Origin: an uncultured Moraxellaceae bacterium
GTDB taxonomy: Bacteria; Pseudomonadota; Gammaproteobacteria; Pseudomonadales; Moraxellaceae
Direction of reading: 5' to 3'
NCBI GenBank assembly: GCA_913057715.1
Contig: CAJXOR010000014.1
Span: 1-34,512 of the forward strand
Length of the DNA: 34,512 bases
The translations under genes were made by a program, and so were the position numbers. The notes under the pieces were generated by a model that was not told where the DNA came from, made no database searches, and saw only the letters and a program-made list of their open reading frames with translations. Shown piece by piece: positions 16,177-24,455 of the stretch; the stretch's first letter is position 1, and each line of letters starts with the position of its first letter.

Positions 16177-18762
16177 ATGAGAGGCCGTAAATCAAACCCA
16201 GTGGAAAGTATGCATGGTGTGGTCAAATTTGAAGACTGTCCTGCCAAGACTTACCTCAGAGCAGATGGTCGTATTGTTGTAGGCCGATCAGTGTTCAATC
16301 ATTGCCAGATAGTAGGGCGAGTTGCTAATGAGTTGATCTGCAGACTGCCGCAGTGGCTGCAGATTCAGTTGTATCCTGAAGGAACTATGCTGGTAGCAAG
16401 TAGTCATGATATAGGCAAAGTCACTCCTACGTTTTACGAGAAAATTCTCTCAGCTTGTTGCCGAGAAATCCTACATCTAAAGCTCTTGGGTTTACAAGAT
16501 TTTACAGTTGAAAAAAATTGGGGCGGCCACGCTGGTGTTAGTCAGCTAACCGCCGAAGCGATTGGTGCTCCAAATCGGGTTCCGAAGATCCTGGGTCAAC
16601 ACCACGGTTTCTCACCTACGCATCAGTTGGGTTTGAGCCGGTCTTTGGACAAAAAATTTGGCGGAAAAGAGTGGCATGAAGAGAGGGTCAGGTTGATTGA
16701 GGCGCTCAAAGAGGATCTGAATTGCGACTGGCCCGATATAACAGATGCATATCAAGCACGTGTTATCGCCGGATTGACGACTGTAGCTGACTGGATCGGA
16801 TCGGGCGAGTTTTTCGAAAACCCTAGTGACCCATGGAGAGAAAACATATCAAAAGCTGTCGATAAAGCGGGCTTCTTACCAATTAATTTAAAGAAAAACT
16901 TAAGTTTTGAGCAGATTTTTGGATTTGAAGCCAGGGAGTCTCAGCAGGTTCTTATTGATGCTGTAAGCGCGCCCGGCCTCTACATTCTTGAAGCGCCTAT
17001 GGGGATCGGTAAAACTGAGGCTGCTCTTTATGCTGCATATAAACTGCTGAATCTAAATCTTTCTACCGGCATTTACTTCGCTTTACCGACGCAGCTGACC
17101 TCAAACATGATTTATGAACGGTTTAAGCTGTTTCTAGATCAAGTGCTTGAAGAAAACTCGCCCCACCGAAGTTTATTGCTGCACTCAGCAGCTTGGCTTG
17201 TACAAACCGACATGGGCGAAGATGCCAAGCCGGGTGGCGACTGGTTTTCTCAATCAAAGCGTGGATTGCTGGCACCCTTCGCTGTTGGCACTGTCGATCA
17301 AGCACTTATGTCCGCAATGAGCATCAAGCATGGCGCTGTCAGAACCTTTGGTTTATCTGGAAAGGTGGTGATTCTTGATGAGATACACACGTATGACAGC
17401 TACACAGGCACGATATTAAATCAGCTGATTGAGCAATTGAGCAATATTGGCGCCACGGTTATCGTGCTGACGGCCACGCTAAGCCACGCTAAGCGCCAAG
17501 AATTATTTAAGGGAGATTTATCCTCAAGTTGCTATCCCTTGATTACCGCGCAATCTGCAGATGGGGAGTTAAAAGAGCACGCGCTAAAGCCGGATTCTGA
17601 GTCTAACTACCGTGTTGTTTTGCAAAATGACCTCAATGGTGCCATCGAGCAAGCGCTTGAGCGCGCTGCAAATGGTGAGCATGTACTTTGGATCGAAAAC
17701 ACAGTTGGTGAGGCGCAGGAGCGCTATCTAGATATAGCTGCCAATGCAGGTAACTTAGGCGTCGACTGTGGTCTTTTGCATTCGCGGTTTACTCTACATG
17801 ATCGACAGCAGATTGAGCGCCAATGGGTCGGTCGTTTTGGTAAATCGGGCTGGTCTGAGCGGCTTGCTAAAGGCAGGATTTTGATTGGTACGCAGGTTTT
17901 AGAGCAAAGTTTAGATATCGACGCCGACTTTCTGGTGAGTCGTATCGCGCCCAGTGACATGCTGATTCAGCGGATAGGCAGGCTTTGGCGACACAAGCAA
18001 ACTCCTAGGCCTGCCAGCGCTAAAAAAGAGGTTTTGATTTTAACACCTGACTTAGATTCAGCACTTACGAACGCCGAGTCAGCTTTTGGCGGCACAGCTT
18101 ATGTTTATAGTCCATATGTACTGCTACGCACATTAGAGGTTTGGTGTTCATTGGACTCTCTGGTTCTACCGACAGACATTAGACCGCTGATAGAGAAGAC
18201 GTACTCTAAGCGTCAAGAGATGGGTGCGCTCAGTGACTGGTTACATCGACTTGAGGAGGGGGATAGAGTTAGAACTGGGGAGCACACTTTAAAACAGAAA
18301 GCGAAGTTGAGTTTTGCTCATGACGGTCAAGAGCTCTGTGATAACAACCCGCCAACACGTTATATCGAGACGCCAAGTCGCAACGCTTTATTGATTCGAT
18401 CTTTAAATTTGGATACCAAGGGTGGCCTCAGTCAGCTTGAGTTACTCAACGGCGAGAAGGTGACTCTGCCTCTTTTTAAAAACAGACTGAGTAAAGAGGA
18501 CTGGAGGCGCTTATCAGCCAAGCTTTCAGCGCATATCGTGGCGGTGCCACTGAGCTATAAGTTGCCAATATCAAGCATAAGCTCGCTGAAGCAACATGGG
18601 TTCGGGAATTGTTTTTATATCGGCGCTCCAGACGGCTCAAAAGCCGCTATGGACGTATGTGTGACTAAGGTACATAATATTTTAAATAATATAGATAATA
18701 AAGGTGACACCGAGGTAAAACTTGTTTATAACGATCAGACAGGTTTGAGAAAAATCAAATAA
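16177..18762 (+). CDS. cas3: CRISPR-associated nuclease/helicase Cas3 (type I-E)
   Basis: Cas3 is recruited by target-bound Cascade and nicks, unwinds and degrades the DNA. The 861-residue protein carries an N-terminal HD nuclease domain (about 35-220), with His42, the SSHDIGK motif (His77-Asp78), GGHAG (His118), QHHG (His142-143) and ADWIGS (Asp205). The SF2 helicase follows, with Walker A APMGIGKT (273-280), DEIH (401-404), TATL (432-435) and motif VI QRIGRLWRH. A C-terminal domain completes it. All motifs appear intact. It is the first gene of the operon, with RBS AGAGGT nine bases ahead of ATG 16177; cse1 begins 15 bases after its stop. Confidence 0.97.
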   Translation: MRGRKSNPVESMHGVVKFEDCPAKTYLRADGRIVVGRSVFNHCQIVGRVANELICRLPQWLQIQLYPEGTMLVASSHDIGKVTPTFYEKILSACCREILHLKLLGLQDFTVEKNWGGHAGVSQLTAEAIGAPNRVPKILGQHHGFSPTHQLGLSRSLDKKFGGKEWHEERVRLIEALKEDLNCDWPDITDAYQARVIAGLTTVADWIGSGEFFENPSDPWRENISKAVDKAGFLPINLKKNLSFEQIFGFEARESQQVLIDAVSAPGLYILEAPMGIGKTEAALYAAYKLLNLNLSTGIYFALPTQLTSNMIYERFKLFLDQVLEENSPHRSLLLHSAAWLVQTDMGEDAKPGGDWFSQSKRGLLAPFAVGTVDQALMSAMSIKHGAVRTFGLSGKVVILDEIHTYDSYTGTILNQLIEQLSNIGATVIVLTATLSHAKRQELFKGDLSSSCYPLITAQSADGELKEHALKPDSESNYRVVLQNDLNGAIEQALERAANGEHVLWIENTVGEAQERYLDIAANAGNLGVDCGLLHSRFTLHDRQQIERQWVGRFGKSGWSERLAKGRILIGTQVLEQSLDIDADFLVSRIAPSDMLIQRIGRLWRHKQTPRPASAKKEVLILTPDLDSALTNAESAFGGTAYVYSPYVLLRTLEVWCSLDSLVLPTDIRPLIEKTYSKRQEMGALSDWLHRLEEGDRVRTGEHTLKQKAKLSFAHDGQELCDNNPPTRYIETPSRNALLIRSLNLDTKGGLSQLELLNGEKVTLPLFKNRLSKEDWRRLSAKLSAHIVAVPLSYKLPISSISSLKQHGFGNCFYIGAPDGSKAAMDVCVTKVHNILNNIDNKGDTEVKLVYNDQTGLRKIK

Positions 18763-18777
18763 AAGGGAGTTGCGCTA

Positions 18778-20274
18778 GTGAAAAATGCTTTTAACTTAAT
18801 AGATGAGCCTTGGATTGAAGTGTCGGAGTATGGCTTAGTAAGCCTGCGCCAGATTTTTGAAAACAAACGATACTTAGCGCTTGGCGGTTCACCTCAACTT
18901 AAAATTTGTTTATTGAAGTTTCTAACTGCCATAGCTATGGCAGCCTGCAAGCTTAAGACGGAAGAAGAGCTGATGTCTTTATCGTCTGCCGACATGTCAA
19001 AAAAGTGTTTGAATTATTTAACCCTGCGCCATGACCAGTTTTATCTCTATGGAGAAAGGCCTTTTTTACAGATGCCTCAAATCTCAGGAGCTAAGGAGCA
19101 GCCCCTTGGTGCTCTCCAGCCAGAAGTTGCCGCTGGCAACACCACGGTTTTGACGCAAACTCAGCTCGAGCACCACCCCACTGATGCCCTAAAGGCTCAG
19201 CTTGTATTGCTACTTCAGTCAAGTGCTCTTGGTGGAAAGAAAGCTGACAACAAGGTGGTGCTGTCTCCTAGCTATATGGGTAAGACCAAACCTAACGGTA
19301 AGCCAACTTCTGCCAGTCCAGGTCCCGCAGTCAGTTACCTGGGCCTCACGCACACCTTTTTAATGGGTAAAACTTTAATTGAAACTGTTTGGCTTAACCT
19401 GTTCAGCGAAGAAGCTATAGAAGGTCTTAATTTATTTTCAGAGGGAATTGGAGTTCCGCCGTGGGAGTCCATGCCAGAGGGTGAGGATGATGACACGGCC
19501 AAGCGACTTAAGAGCTCCCTCATGGGTCGATTGGTTCCCGTATCGCGCTTTTGCTTATTGAGTGCAAACGGCGGCATGCACATTACTGAAGGTTTAGCAC
19601 ATCTAAACTATGCTGATGGCATCTATGACTTGAGCATTTCCGTAGACAACAGTCTTAAAAAAACAAGGGTTTTGTGGGTCAACCCTAATAAAAGGCCATG
19701 GCGAGAATTGCCAGCGCTGCTAAGTTTTATTGGAGCAAATTCAGGAGGATTTCGTTGTTATCAGTTGCAGGTAAACCTTAAGAGGGCGCGATCGTCAACC
19801 GAACGCTTTGGTATCTGGTCAGGTGGACTAAAAGTGAGTAGTAACGCGGGTGAACAATACGTTTCAGGTGGCGATGATTATGTTGAGTCATTGGTTTGGT
19901 TTGATTCAAATGTCTTCGGTGACAGCACTTGGTTTGACCGTCTGAGTGCTGAGATGCAGGCCTTGGAGTCTGTTAGTAAGAATTTATATGCCGCCGTTCG
20001 AGCTTACTTCACGGAATTCAAGCTCGAAGGAGCTGATCATGCCTCTAAGGCAACTCAGATTTTTTGGGAGATCATGGAATCCCGTTTCGGTGAACTTAGC
20101 GATTGTTGTGAGGAGTCGGCAACTGCCGATTTACGAATCAAATTTAGGCGCAATACTACCTATAGTATCGCTGAAATTTATGACGATCACTGTCCCAGCG
20201 GCACCGCAAGACAAATTGAAACTTGGGCTGAGAGTCGACCCAATATGAGCAAATACTTAAAAGGAGAAAAATAA
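18778..20274 (+). CDS. casA: Cascade large subunit Cse1 (CasA, Cas8e)
   Basis: Cse1 recognises the protospacer-adjacent motif and recruits Cas3 in the type I-E Cascade complex. The 498-residue protein matches E. coli CasA (502) in length and in its opening, NLIDEPWIEV, with LALGGSPQLKICLLKFLTAIAMAAC following. A YGERPFLQMPQ block and an LTHTFLMGKTLIETVWLNLFSE block are also typical. The start is GTG 18778 behind AAAGGGAG. The stop is immediately followed by the cse2 start. Because the spacer boundary shows a pyrimidine where E. coli has G, the PAM-contacting loops of this Cse1 are the place to look for altered specificity. Confidence 0.95.
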   Translation: MKNAFNLIDEPWIEVSEYGLVSLRQIFENKRYLALGGSPQLKICLLKFLTAIAMAACKLKTEEELMSLSSADMSKKCLNYLTLRHDQFYLYGERPFLQMPQISGAKEQPLGALQPEVAAGNTTVLTQTQLEHHPTDALKAQLVLLLQSSALGGKKADNKVVLSPSYMGKTKPNGKPTSASPGPAVSYLGLTHTFLMGKTLIETVWLNLFSEEAIEGLNLFSEGIGVPPWESMPEGEDDDTAKRLKSSLMGRLVPVSRFCLLSANGGMHITEGLAHLNYADGIYDLSISVDNSLKKTRVLWVNPNKRPWRELPALLSFIGANSGGFRCYQLQVNLKRARSSTERFGIWSGGLKVSSNAGEQYVSGGDDYVESLVWFDSNVFGDSTWFDRLSAEMQALESVSKNLYAAVRAYFTEFKLEGADHASKATQIFWEIMESRFGELSDCCEESATADLRIKFRRNTTYSIAEIYDDHCPSGTARQIETWAESRPNMSKYLKGEK

Positions 20275-20811
20275 ATGGCAAACACAGCTATCAAACCTTC
20301 ATCCAAACACGCTGCTTTCATCGACTATGTCTTTAGTCGCTGCGAAGCAGACAAAGGCATGGCGGCACGCCTAAAAAGAGCTGATAACCCGTCTACGGAG
20401 TATCAGAGTTGGGAACTTCTAGGGAGCTTTGGTGTTGCGCTTGAGTTTAAAAATGTACGCCTGCCCTATGCCACCATCGCGGCAGCTATCGCCAAAAGCG
20501 ATGCTAAGGCTAACGGGGCTTTAACTCTTGGGGTGGCCATAGCGCAGTGTTTTGAGGAGGGTGCTCAAAGCAAGCAGGCTTCAGTGCGACTTAGAAGACT
20601 GCTGGCGTGTTCTGACACAACCGAGCTGTGTCAGGTACTGCGGCCACTTATATCTTTAATCGAGAGCAGAGTGGAGGCGCCTTTGAATTTTGAGAGACTA
20701 CTTAGGCAGTTAACTAGCTTTTGGCATGACCCTCAAAAAGTCAAAGCGACATGGGCGCAGGAGTTTTACCGGCAGTTATACGATGAGAAAAAACAGGAGG
20801 TGCAGGCATGA
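20275..20811 (+). CDS. casB: Cascade small subunit Cse2 (CasB, Cas11e)
   Basis: Cse2 forms the helical belly of Cascade and stabilises the crRNA-target duplex. The 178-residue, mostly alpha-helical, Arg/Ala-rich protein is slightly longer than E. coli CasB (160). Typical features are an opening helix (FIDYVFSRC), the MAARLKRADNPSTEYQSWELLGSFG block and a late SFWHDPQKVKATWAQEFYRQLY helix. ATG 20275 directly follows the cse1 stop (RBS AAAGGAG) and its own stop overlaps the next gene in ATGA. Identification rests on both pattern and operon position. Confidence 0.92.
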   Translation: MANTAIKPSSKHAAFIDYVFSRCEADKGMAARLKRADNPSTEYQSWELLGSFGVALEFKNVRLPYATIAAAIAKSDAKANGALTLGVAIAQCFEEGAQSKQASVRLRRLLACSDTTELCQVLRPLISLIESRVEAPLNFERLLRQLTSFWHDPQKVKATWAQEFYRQLYDEKKQEVQA

Positions 20812-21437
20812 TTGCAAGTTTACTGCAGCTTAACCCCAGAGGGGTGCAAGCACTCAAACTGACAGATCCGTACTCTATCCACCGAGTGGTATATGGCTTA
20901 TTTGAAGATGTCCGATCTGAACAGCAAAAGCAAGATAGTGTTTCCAGCGGGTTTTTGTTTGCTGACAAGGGGGGCGATGCTCGCGGTCGGCAAATCCTCA
21001 TGTTGTCCGATCGCGAGCCTTTGAGAAACTTGAACCAAGATTATGGTGAGATCAGATCTACTGGCATCGCACACAGCTTTTTGGAACACGAGACCTATCG
21101 GTTTGAGGTAATCGTCAATCCTGTCTACCGGCAAAATGCGACTGGGAAGATCATGCCTGTCAAGGGTCGCGAATCGATAGCGCAGTGGTTTGAGGATCGG
21201 GCTGTTAGCAGCTGGGGGTTTAAGGTTGCATTGGAGCAGTTGAGCGTCGACGAAGTGATCGTCAAGAAGTTCAATGATAAAAAATCAAGAGAGGTTACCC
21301 TAGCTCAAGCGCATGTTAGTGGCGTGCTGAGTGTTATTGACAGAGAGCGGTTTCAAAAAAGTTTTTCCCTTGGAATCGGCAGAGCCAAAACCTTTGGCTG
21401 CGGTCTACTTCAAGTCACCCCTGTAGTACAACCCTAA
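20808..21437 (+). CDS. cas6e: CRISPR repeat endoribonuclease Cas6e (CasE, Cse3)
   Basis: Cas6e cuts the pre-crRNA at the base of each repeat hairpin, leaving an 8-nt 5' handle, and remains bound. The 209-residue protein has the double-ferredoxin signature: DPYSIHRVVYGLF with candidate catalytic His25, SGFLFA, a FEVIVNPVYRQ strand, and the C-terminal glycine-rich loop FSLGIGRAKTFGCGLL that contacts the repeat. The gene lies between cse2 and cas7, not after cas5 as in E. coli. It overlaps cse2 by four bases and precedes cas7 by 21. The repeat hairpin it should recognise is CCCCAC-GCCC-GTGGGG. Confidence 0.95.
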   Translation: MIASLLQLNPRGVQALKLTDPYSIHRVVYGLFEDVRSEQQKQDSVSSGFLFADKGGDARGRQILMLSDREPLRNLNQDYGEIRSTGIAHSFLEHETYRFEVIVNPVYRQNATGKIMPVKGRESIAQWFEDRAVSSWGFKVALEQLSVDEVIVKKFNDKKSREVTLAQAHVSGVLSVIDRERFQKSFSLGIGRAKTFGCGLLQVTPVVQP

Positions 21438-21458
21438 AAACAAGATAAGGATTTGAAC

Positions 21459-22547
21459 ATGAAAAACACACTAACCAACACCCGTGTTGAGTTTCACATA
21501 TTGCAGTCGTTTCCAGTAACCTGCTTGAATCGCGATGATGTAGGTGCTCCTAAGACTGCAGTTATTGGCGGTACTAACAGGGCGCGAGTCAGCTCGCAGT
21601 GCTGGAAGCGTCAAGTACGTATGGCCATGCAGGGCTTTGGAGTGAAACTGGCCTATAGAACCAAGAAAATCGAACAACTTTTGGATGCAGGGTTGACCAA
21701 GCGTGGGGCTTCTGCTGAGCAGGCGGAAGCTTGCGCGACAGCCATCGCGAAAGAGCTGGCGGCAGATACCTTGTTGTTTGTGAGTGAGTCCGAGGCTGAC
21801 GCTTTCGCTGCCTTCGCTGAAGAACTGGGATTTGATAGTGAAAAGATAAAAGCTAAAGACCTGGCTAAAGTTTCAAAAAAAGCACTAAATCCTGCGATTG
21901 ACGCGCTGGATGTGGCTTTATTTGGCCGTATGGTTGCTAAAGCCCCTGATATGAATGTCGAGGCGGCGGCGTCTTTTGCGCATGCCATATCTACTCACAA
22001 AGTGAGTAACGAGATTGAGTTTTTCACTGCCATAGATGATCTCAACAAAAAAACCAGCACCGCACACCTCGGGGAGTTTGAGCAAAAAAGCCACAATGAA
22101 GGTGAGGAATCTAAAGCGGGTTCAGCACACATGGGCAGTCTTGAGTTCAATTCAGCGACGTATTACCGCTATGTGTCCCTAGACTTGGGTCAACTGCTGC
22201 AACATGTTCCCCAAGAAGACTTGGGTGTCGCTGTTGAGGCTTTTGTAAAAGCGCTGTTTGTTGCAGTTCCAAGCGCCCGTCAAGCCACTCAATCGGGTGC
22301 CAGTCCCTGGGAGTTTGCTAGAGTTCTTGTGCGTCAGGGTCAGAGACTGCAGGTGCCCTTTGAGGCAGGTGTCAAATCAAAAGGGTCTGGTTACCTGGCA
22401 CCCAGTATCGAGTTTCTGAAAACTTACCTGGACGAAAAAAAGAGCATGTTTGGTTCACTTTTTGGAGAAGTTGCCAGTTATGAATGGGGTGTCGATACCG
22501 CATACAGCATTGACGATCTGATCGACTCCCTGAAGCAACACGTATGA
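21459..22547 (+). CDS. cas7: Cascade backbone subunit Cas7e (CasC, Cse4)
   Basis: Six copies of Cas7 polymerise along the crRNA spacer in Cascade. The 362-residue protein has the type I-E family opening (VEFHILQSFPVTCLNRDDVGAPKTAVIGGTNRARVSSQCWKRQVR) and later SAHMGSLEFNSATYYRYVSLDL and a PSARQATQSGASPWEF segment. I chose ATG 21459 over TTG 21453 because ATAAGGAT sits at proper distance and the family starts with a short MKNT-like lead. It is followed 10 bases later by cas5. Confidence 0.96.
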   Translation: MKNTLTNTRVEFHILQSFPVTCLNRDDVGAPKTAVIGGTNRARVSSQCWKRQVRMAMQGFGVKLAYRTKKIEQLLDAGLTKRGASAEQAEACATAIAKELAADTLLFVSESEADAFAAFAEELGFDSEKIKAKDLAKVSKKALNPAIDALDVALFGRMVAKAPDMNVEAAASFAHAISTHKVSNEIEFFTAIDDLNKKTSTAHLGEFEQKSHNEGEESKAGSAHMGSLEFNSATYYRYVSLDLGQLLQHVPQEDLGVAVEAFVKALFVAVPSARQATQSGASPWEFARVLVRQGQRLQVPFEAGVKSKGSGYLAPSIEFLKTYLDEKKSMFGSLFGEVASYEWGVDTAYSIDDLIDSLKQHV

Positions 22548-22557
22548 GGACTCTGTC

Positions 22558-23265
22558 ATGAGCGATTACCTTTTGCTTTGGCTTGAGGCTCCGCTGCAAT
22601 CGTGGGGTCACGACTCAAAATTTGGGCGCAGAGACTCCCTTGATTTTCCAACTAAGTCAGGCGTACTTGGCTTAATCTGCTGCGCCAGAGGAGCCGGTGG
22701 TGCTGAGGCTGAGTGGCTTGAGCGCTGGAATCACCTAGATATGCAGGTGCTCGCTTTTTTGGGAGAGGATGAGTTTGAAGGAGTGCTGAAAAAGCAGCCC
22801 TTGCTGCACGACTTTCATATGGTGGGCAGTGGTTATGACGACTCTGATCCGTGGCAAAATTTACTGATACCAAAAACCAGTGAAGGCAAGAAGGCGGTGG
22901 GAGGTGGCACCAAGATCACCCATCGCTATTATCTTCAGGATATGGCTTACGCTGTGATTCTTGAGTGTCCAAAAGGAGAATGTGAGGCAGTTGCGGCAGC
23001 GCTTAAAGCGCCCGTGTGGGATTTGTTCCTGGGGAGGAAGAGTTGCCCTCCAACTGAATTTATATACCAGGGGTATTTTACTGAAGCTGCTCAAGCTAAG
23101 TCCGCCGCTTTGGCGCTGGCTGAGCAAAAACACCGACACCTATCTTTTGAAGTAAAGCAGGGAGCTTTAGACGTGGGGGAGGTCTTGAGACTCAACGATG
23201 TGCCGCTGCAATTTGGTGAGCGTAAGCGTTACAAGGAGCGTGTTGTCACGGTTGTTAGGGAGTAG
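22558..23265 (+). CDS. cas5: Cascade subunit Cas5e (CasD)
   Basis: Cas5e caps the crRNA 5' handle and links Cse1 to the Cas7 backbone. The 235-residue protein opens LLLWLEAPLQSWGHDSKFGRRDSLDFPTKSGVLGLIC, the typical Cas5 RAMP start with the S-W-G and P-T-K-S-G motifs. It also has LHDFHMVG and a LGRKSCPP-type block before the C terminus. Because the handle here is GUGUUUCY rather than E. coli AUAAACCG, its handle-binding residues should differ from the E. coli protein. The stop is four bases before the cas1 start. Confidence 0.95.
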   Translation: MSDYLLLWLEAPLQSWGHDSKFGRRDSLDFPTKSGVLGLICCARGAGGAEAEWLERWNHLDMQVLAFLGEDEFEGVLKKQPLLHDFHMVGSGYDDSDPWQNLLIPKTSEGKKAVGGGTKITHRYYLQDMAYAVILECPKGECEAVAAALKAPVWDLFLGRKSCPPTEFIYQGYFTEAAQAKSAALALAEQKHRHLSFEVKQGALDVGEVLRLNDVPLQFGERKRYKERVVTVVRE

Positions 23266-23269
23266 CTCG

Positions 23270-24151
23270 ATGCCACTAAAGAAAAATGAGCGACTGTTTG
23301 TCAAGGTTACCCGAGAGTCGCTGCCGCAAGTAAAAGACAAATACCCTTTTCTATACCTTGAGAGAGGCAGGCTTGAGATCGACGACAGTAGTGTCAAATG
23401 GATAGATTCGGAGGGCAATGTTGTACCGCTGCCTATCGCTACGATCAATACTTTGCTGCTGGGCCCGGGCACTTCAGTTACCCACGACGCTGTCAGAACC
23501 TTGGCTGCAGCGAATTGCAGTCTTTGTTGGGTGGGTGAGGACAGCCTGCTGTTTTACGCGGCAGGTTTCGTTCCAACGTCAAACACCCGCAACATGCGTC
23601 ATCAACTCGAAGTAGCGGCTGATCCAGTGCTTAGTTTAGAAGTGGCTAGGCGCATGTTTTCTAAGCGCTTTAAAGCAGCAGACGTTAAGGATAAAACCCT
23701 CAAAGAACTTATGGGTATGGAGGGTTACCGTGTACGTGAGCTTTATGCGCAAAAAGCTCAAGAGTACAAGATTATGTGGAAAGGTCGCAGTTTCGAACCT
23801 GGTAACTTCGAGCTTGGTGATATAACCAATCAGGTACTGACTTCTGCCAACGCTGCGCTTTACGGGATATTGTGTTCGGCGCTTCATAGTTTGGGTTACT
23901 CACCGCATATGGGGTTCATCCACTCGGGCAGCCCACTTCCTTTTGTTTACGACGTTGCTGATCTTTACAAGGAGTATCTCTGCATCGATTTGGCATTTTC
24001 TATGACGCGAGAGCTGGCAGGATCCTATGATAAATACACAGTGGCAGACGAGTTCAGGCGCAGAGTCTTAAGCTCGGATTTGTTGGGTAACTTGGCTGAA
24101 GACGTTAACTTTGTTTTGGGGGTGAAGCGTGCTCGTCGTACTAGCAAATGA
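23270..24151 (+). CDS. cas1: CRISPR integrase Cas1 (type I-E)
   Basis: Cas1, with Cas2, integrates new spacers at the leader end of the array. The 293-residue protein has Glu151, His218, Asp228 and Asp231 at the same spacing as E. coli Glu141, His208, Asp218 and Asp221 (motifs EGYRVRELY, MGFIHSG, FVYDVADLYK). Family blocks IATINTLLLGPGTSVTHDAV and CWVGED are present. I chose ATG 23270, preceded by GGGAG, over an upstream in-frame start that would overlap cas5 and add a non-homologous tail. Its 3' end overlaps cas2 by 23 bases. Confidence 0.97.
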   Translation: MPLKKNERLFVKVTRESLPQVKDKYPFLYLERGRLEIDDSSVKWIDSEGNVVPLPIATINTLLLGPGTSVTHDAVRTLAAANCSLCWVGEDSLLFYAAGFVPTSNTRNMRHQLEVAADPVLSLEVARRMFSKRFKAADVKDKTLKELMGMEGYRVRELYAQKAQEYKIMWKGRSFEPGNFELGDITNQVLTSANAALYGILCSALHSLGYSPHMGFIHSGSPLPFVYDVADLYKEYLCIDLAFSMTRELAGSYDKYTVADEFRRRVLSSDLLGNLAEDVNFVLGVKRARRTSK

Positions 24152-24410
24152 TCTGCCGCCCGCGGTCAGGGGTCGTATGAAGTTATGGTTTATAGAGCCT
24201 AGACCAAATGTCTTCGTTTCCGGAGTTAAGGACTCTGTCGCGGTTAAACTCGTGGATTATATGTTTAAGCACTGCACTTCAAAAGCTGGGTTGGTGATCT
24301 TTAGAACAACTCCTGAGGCGCCGGGTTACAAGATTTATAATATAGGCCAACCGCGTAAGGAAATGATCGATGTCTGCGGTTTGCAGCTTATTGTTGAGAG
24401 TTTGCGATAA
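24129..24410 (+). CDS. cas2: CRISPR adaptation protein Cas2 (type I-E)
   Basis: Cas2 is the structural centre of the Cas1-Cas2 integrase. The 93-residue protein has the Cas2e pattern: LVVLANDLPPAVRGRMKLWFIEPRPNVFVSGV, followed by a short helix and GLVIFRTTPEAPGYKIYNIG. The start is GTG 24129, inside the end of cas1, so the two are probably translationally coupled. The stop lies 45 bases before the first repeat. Confidence 0.96.
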   Translation: MLVVLANDLPPAVRGRMKLWFIEPRPNVFVSGVKDSVAVKLVDYMFKHCTSKAGLVIFRTTPEAPGYKIYNIGQPRKEMIDVCGLQLIVESLR

Positions 24411-24455
24411 ACAACATGTAGTGTGTTTGGTATCGGATCACCACTAAATGTTGGT
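24411..24455 (+). promoter_or_regulatory. CRISPR leader (short), containing a 12-bp inverted repeat
   Basis: These 45 bases separate cas2 from the first repeat, in the position and orientation of an E. coli-type leader. CAACATGTAGTG (24412-24423) and CACTAAATGTTG (24442-24453) are inverted repeats matching at 11 of 12 positions around an 18-base loop, ending two bases from repeat 1. I see no clear IHF consensus and no strong promoter, so functional leader sequence may extend into cas2, and array transcription may depend on the cas operon. Confidence 0.7.
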
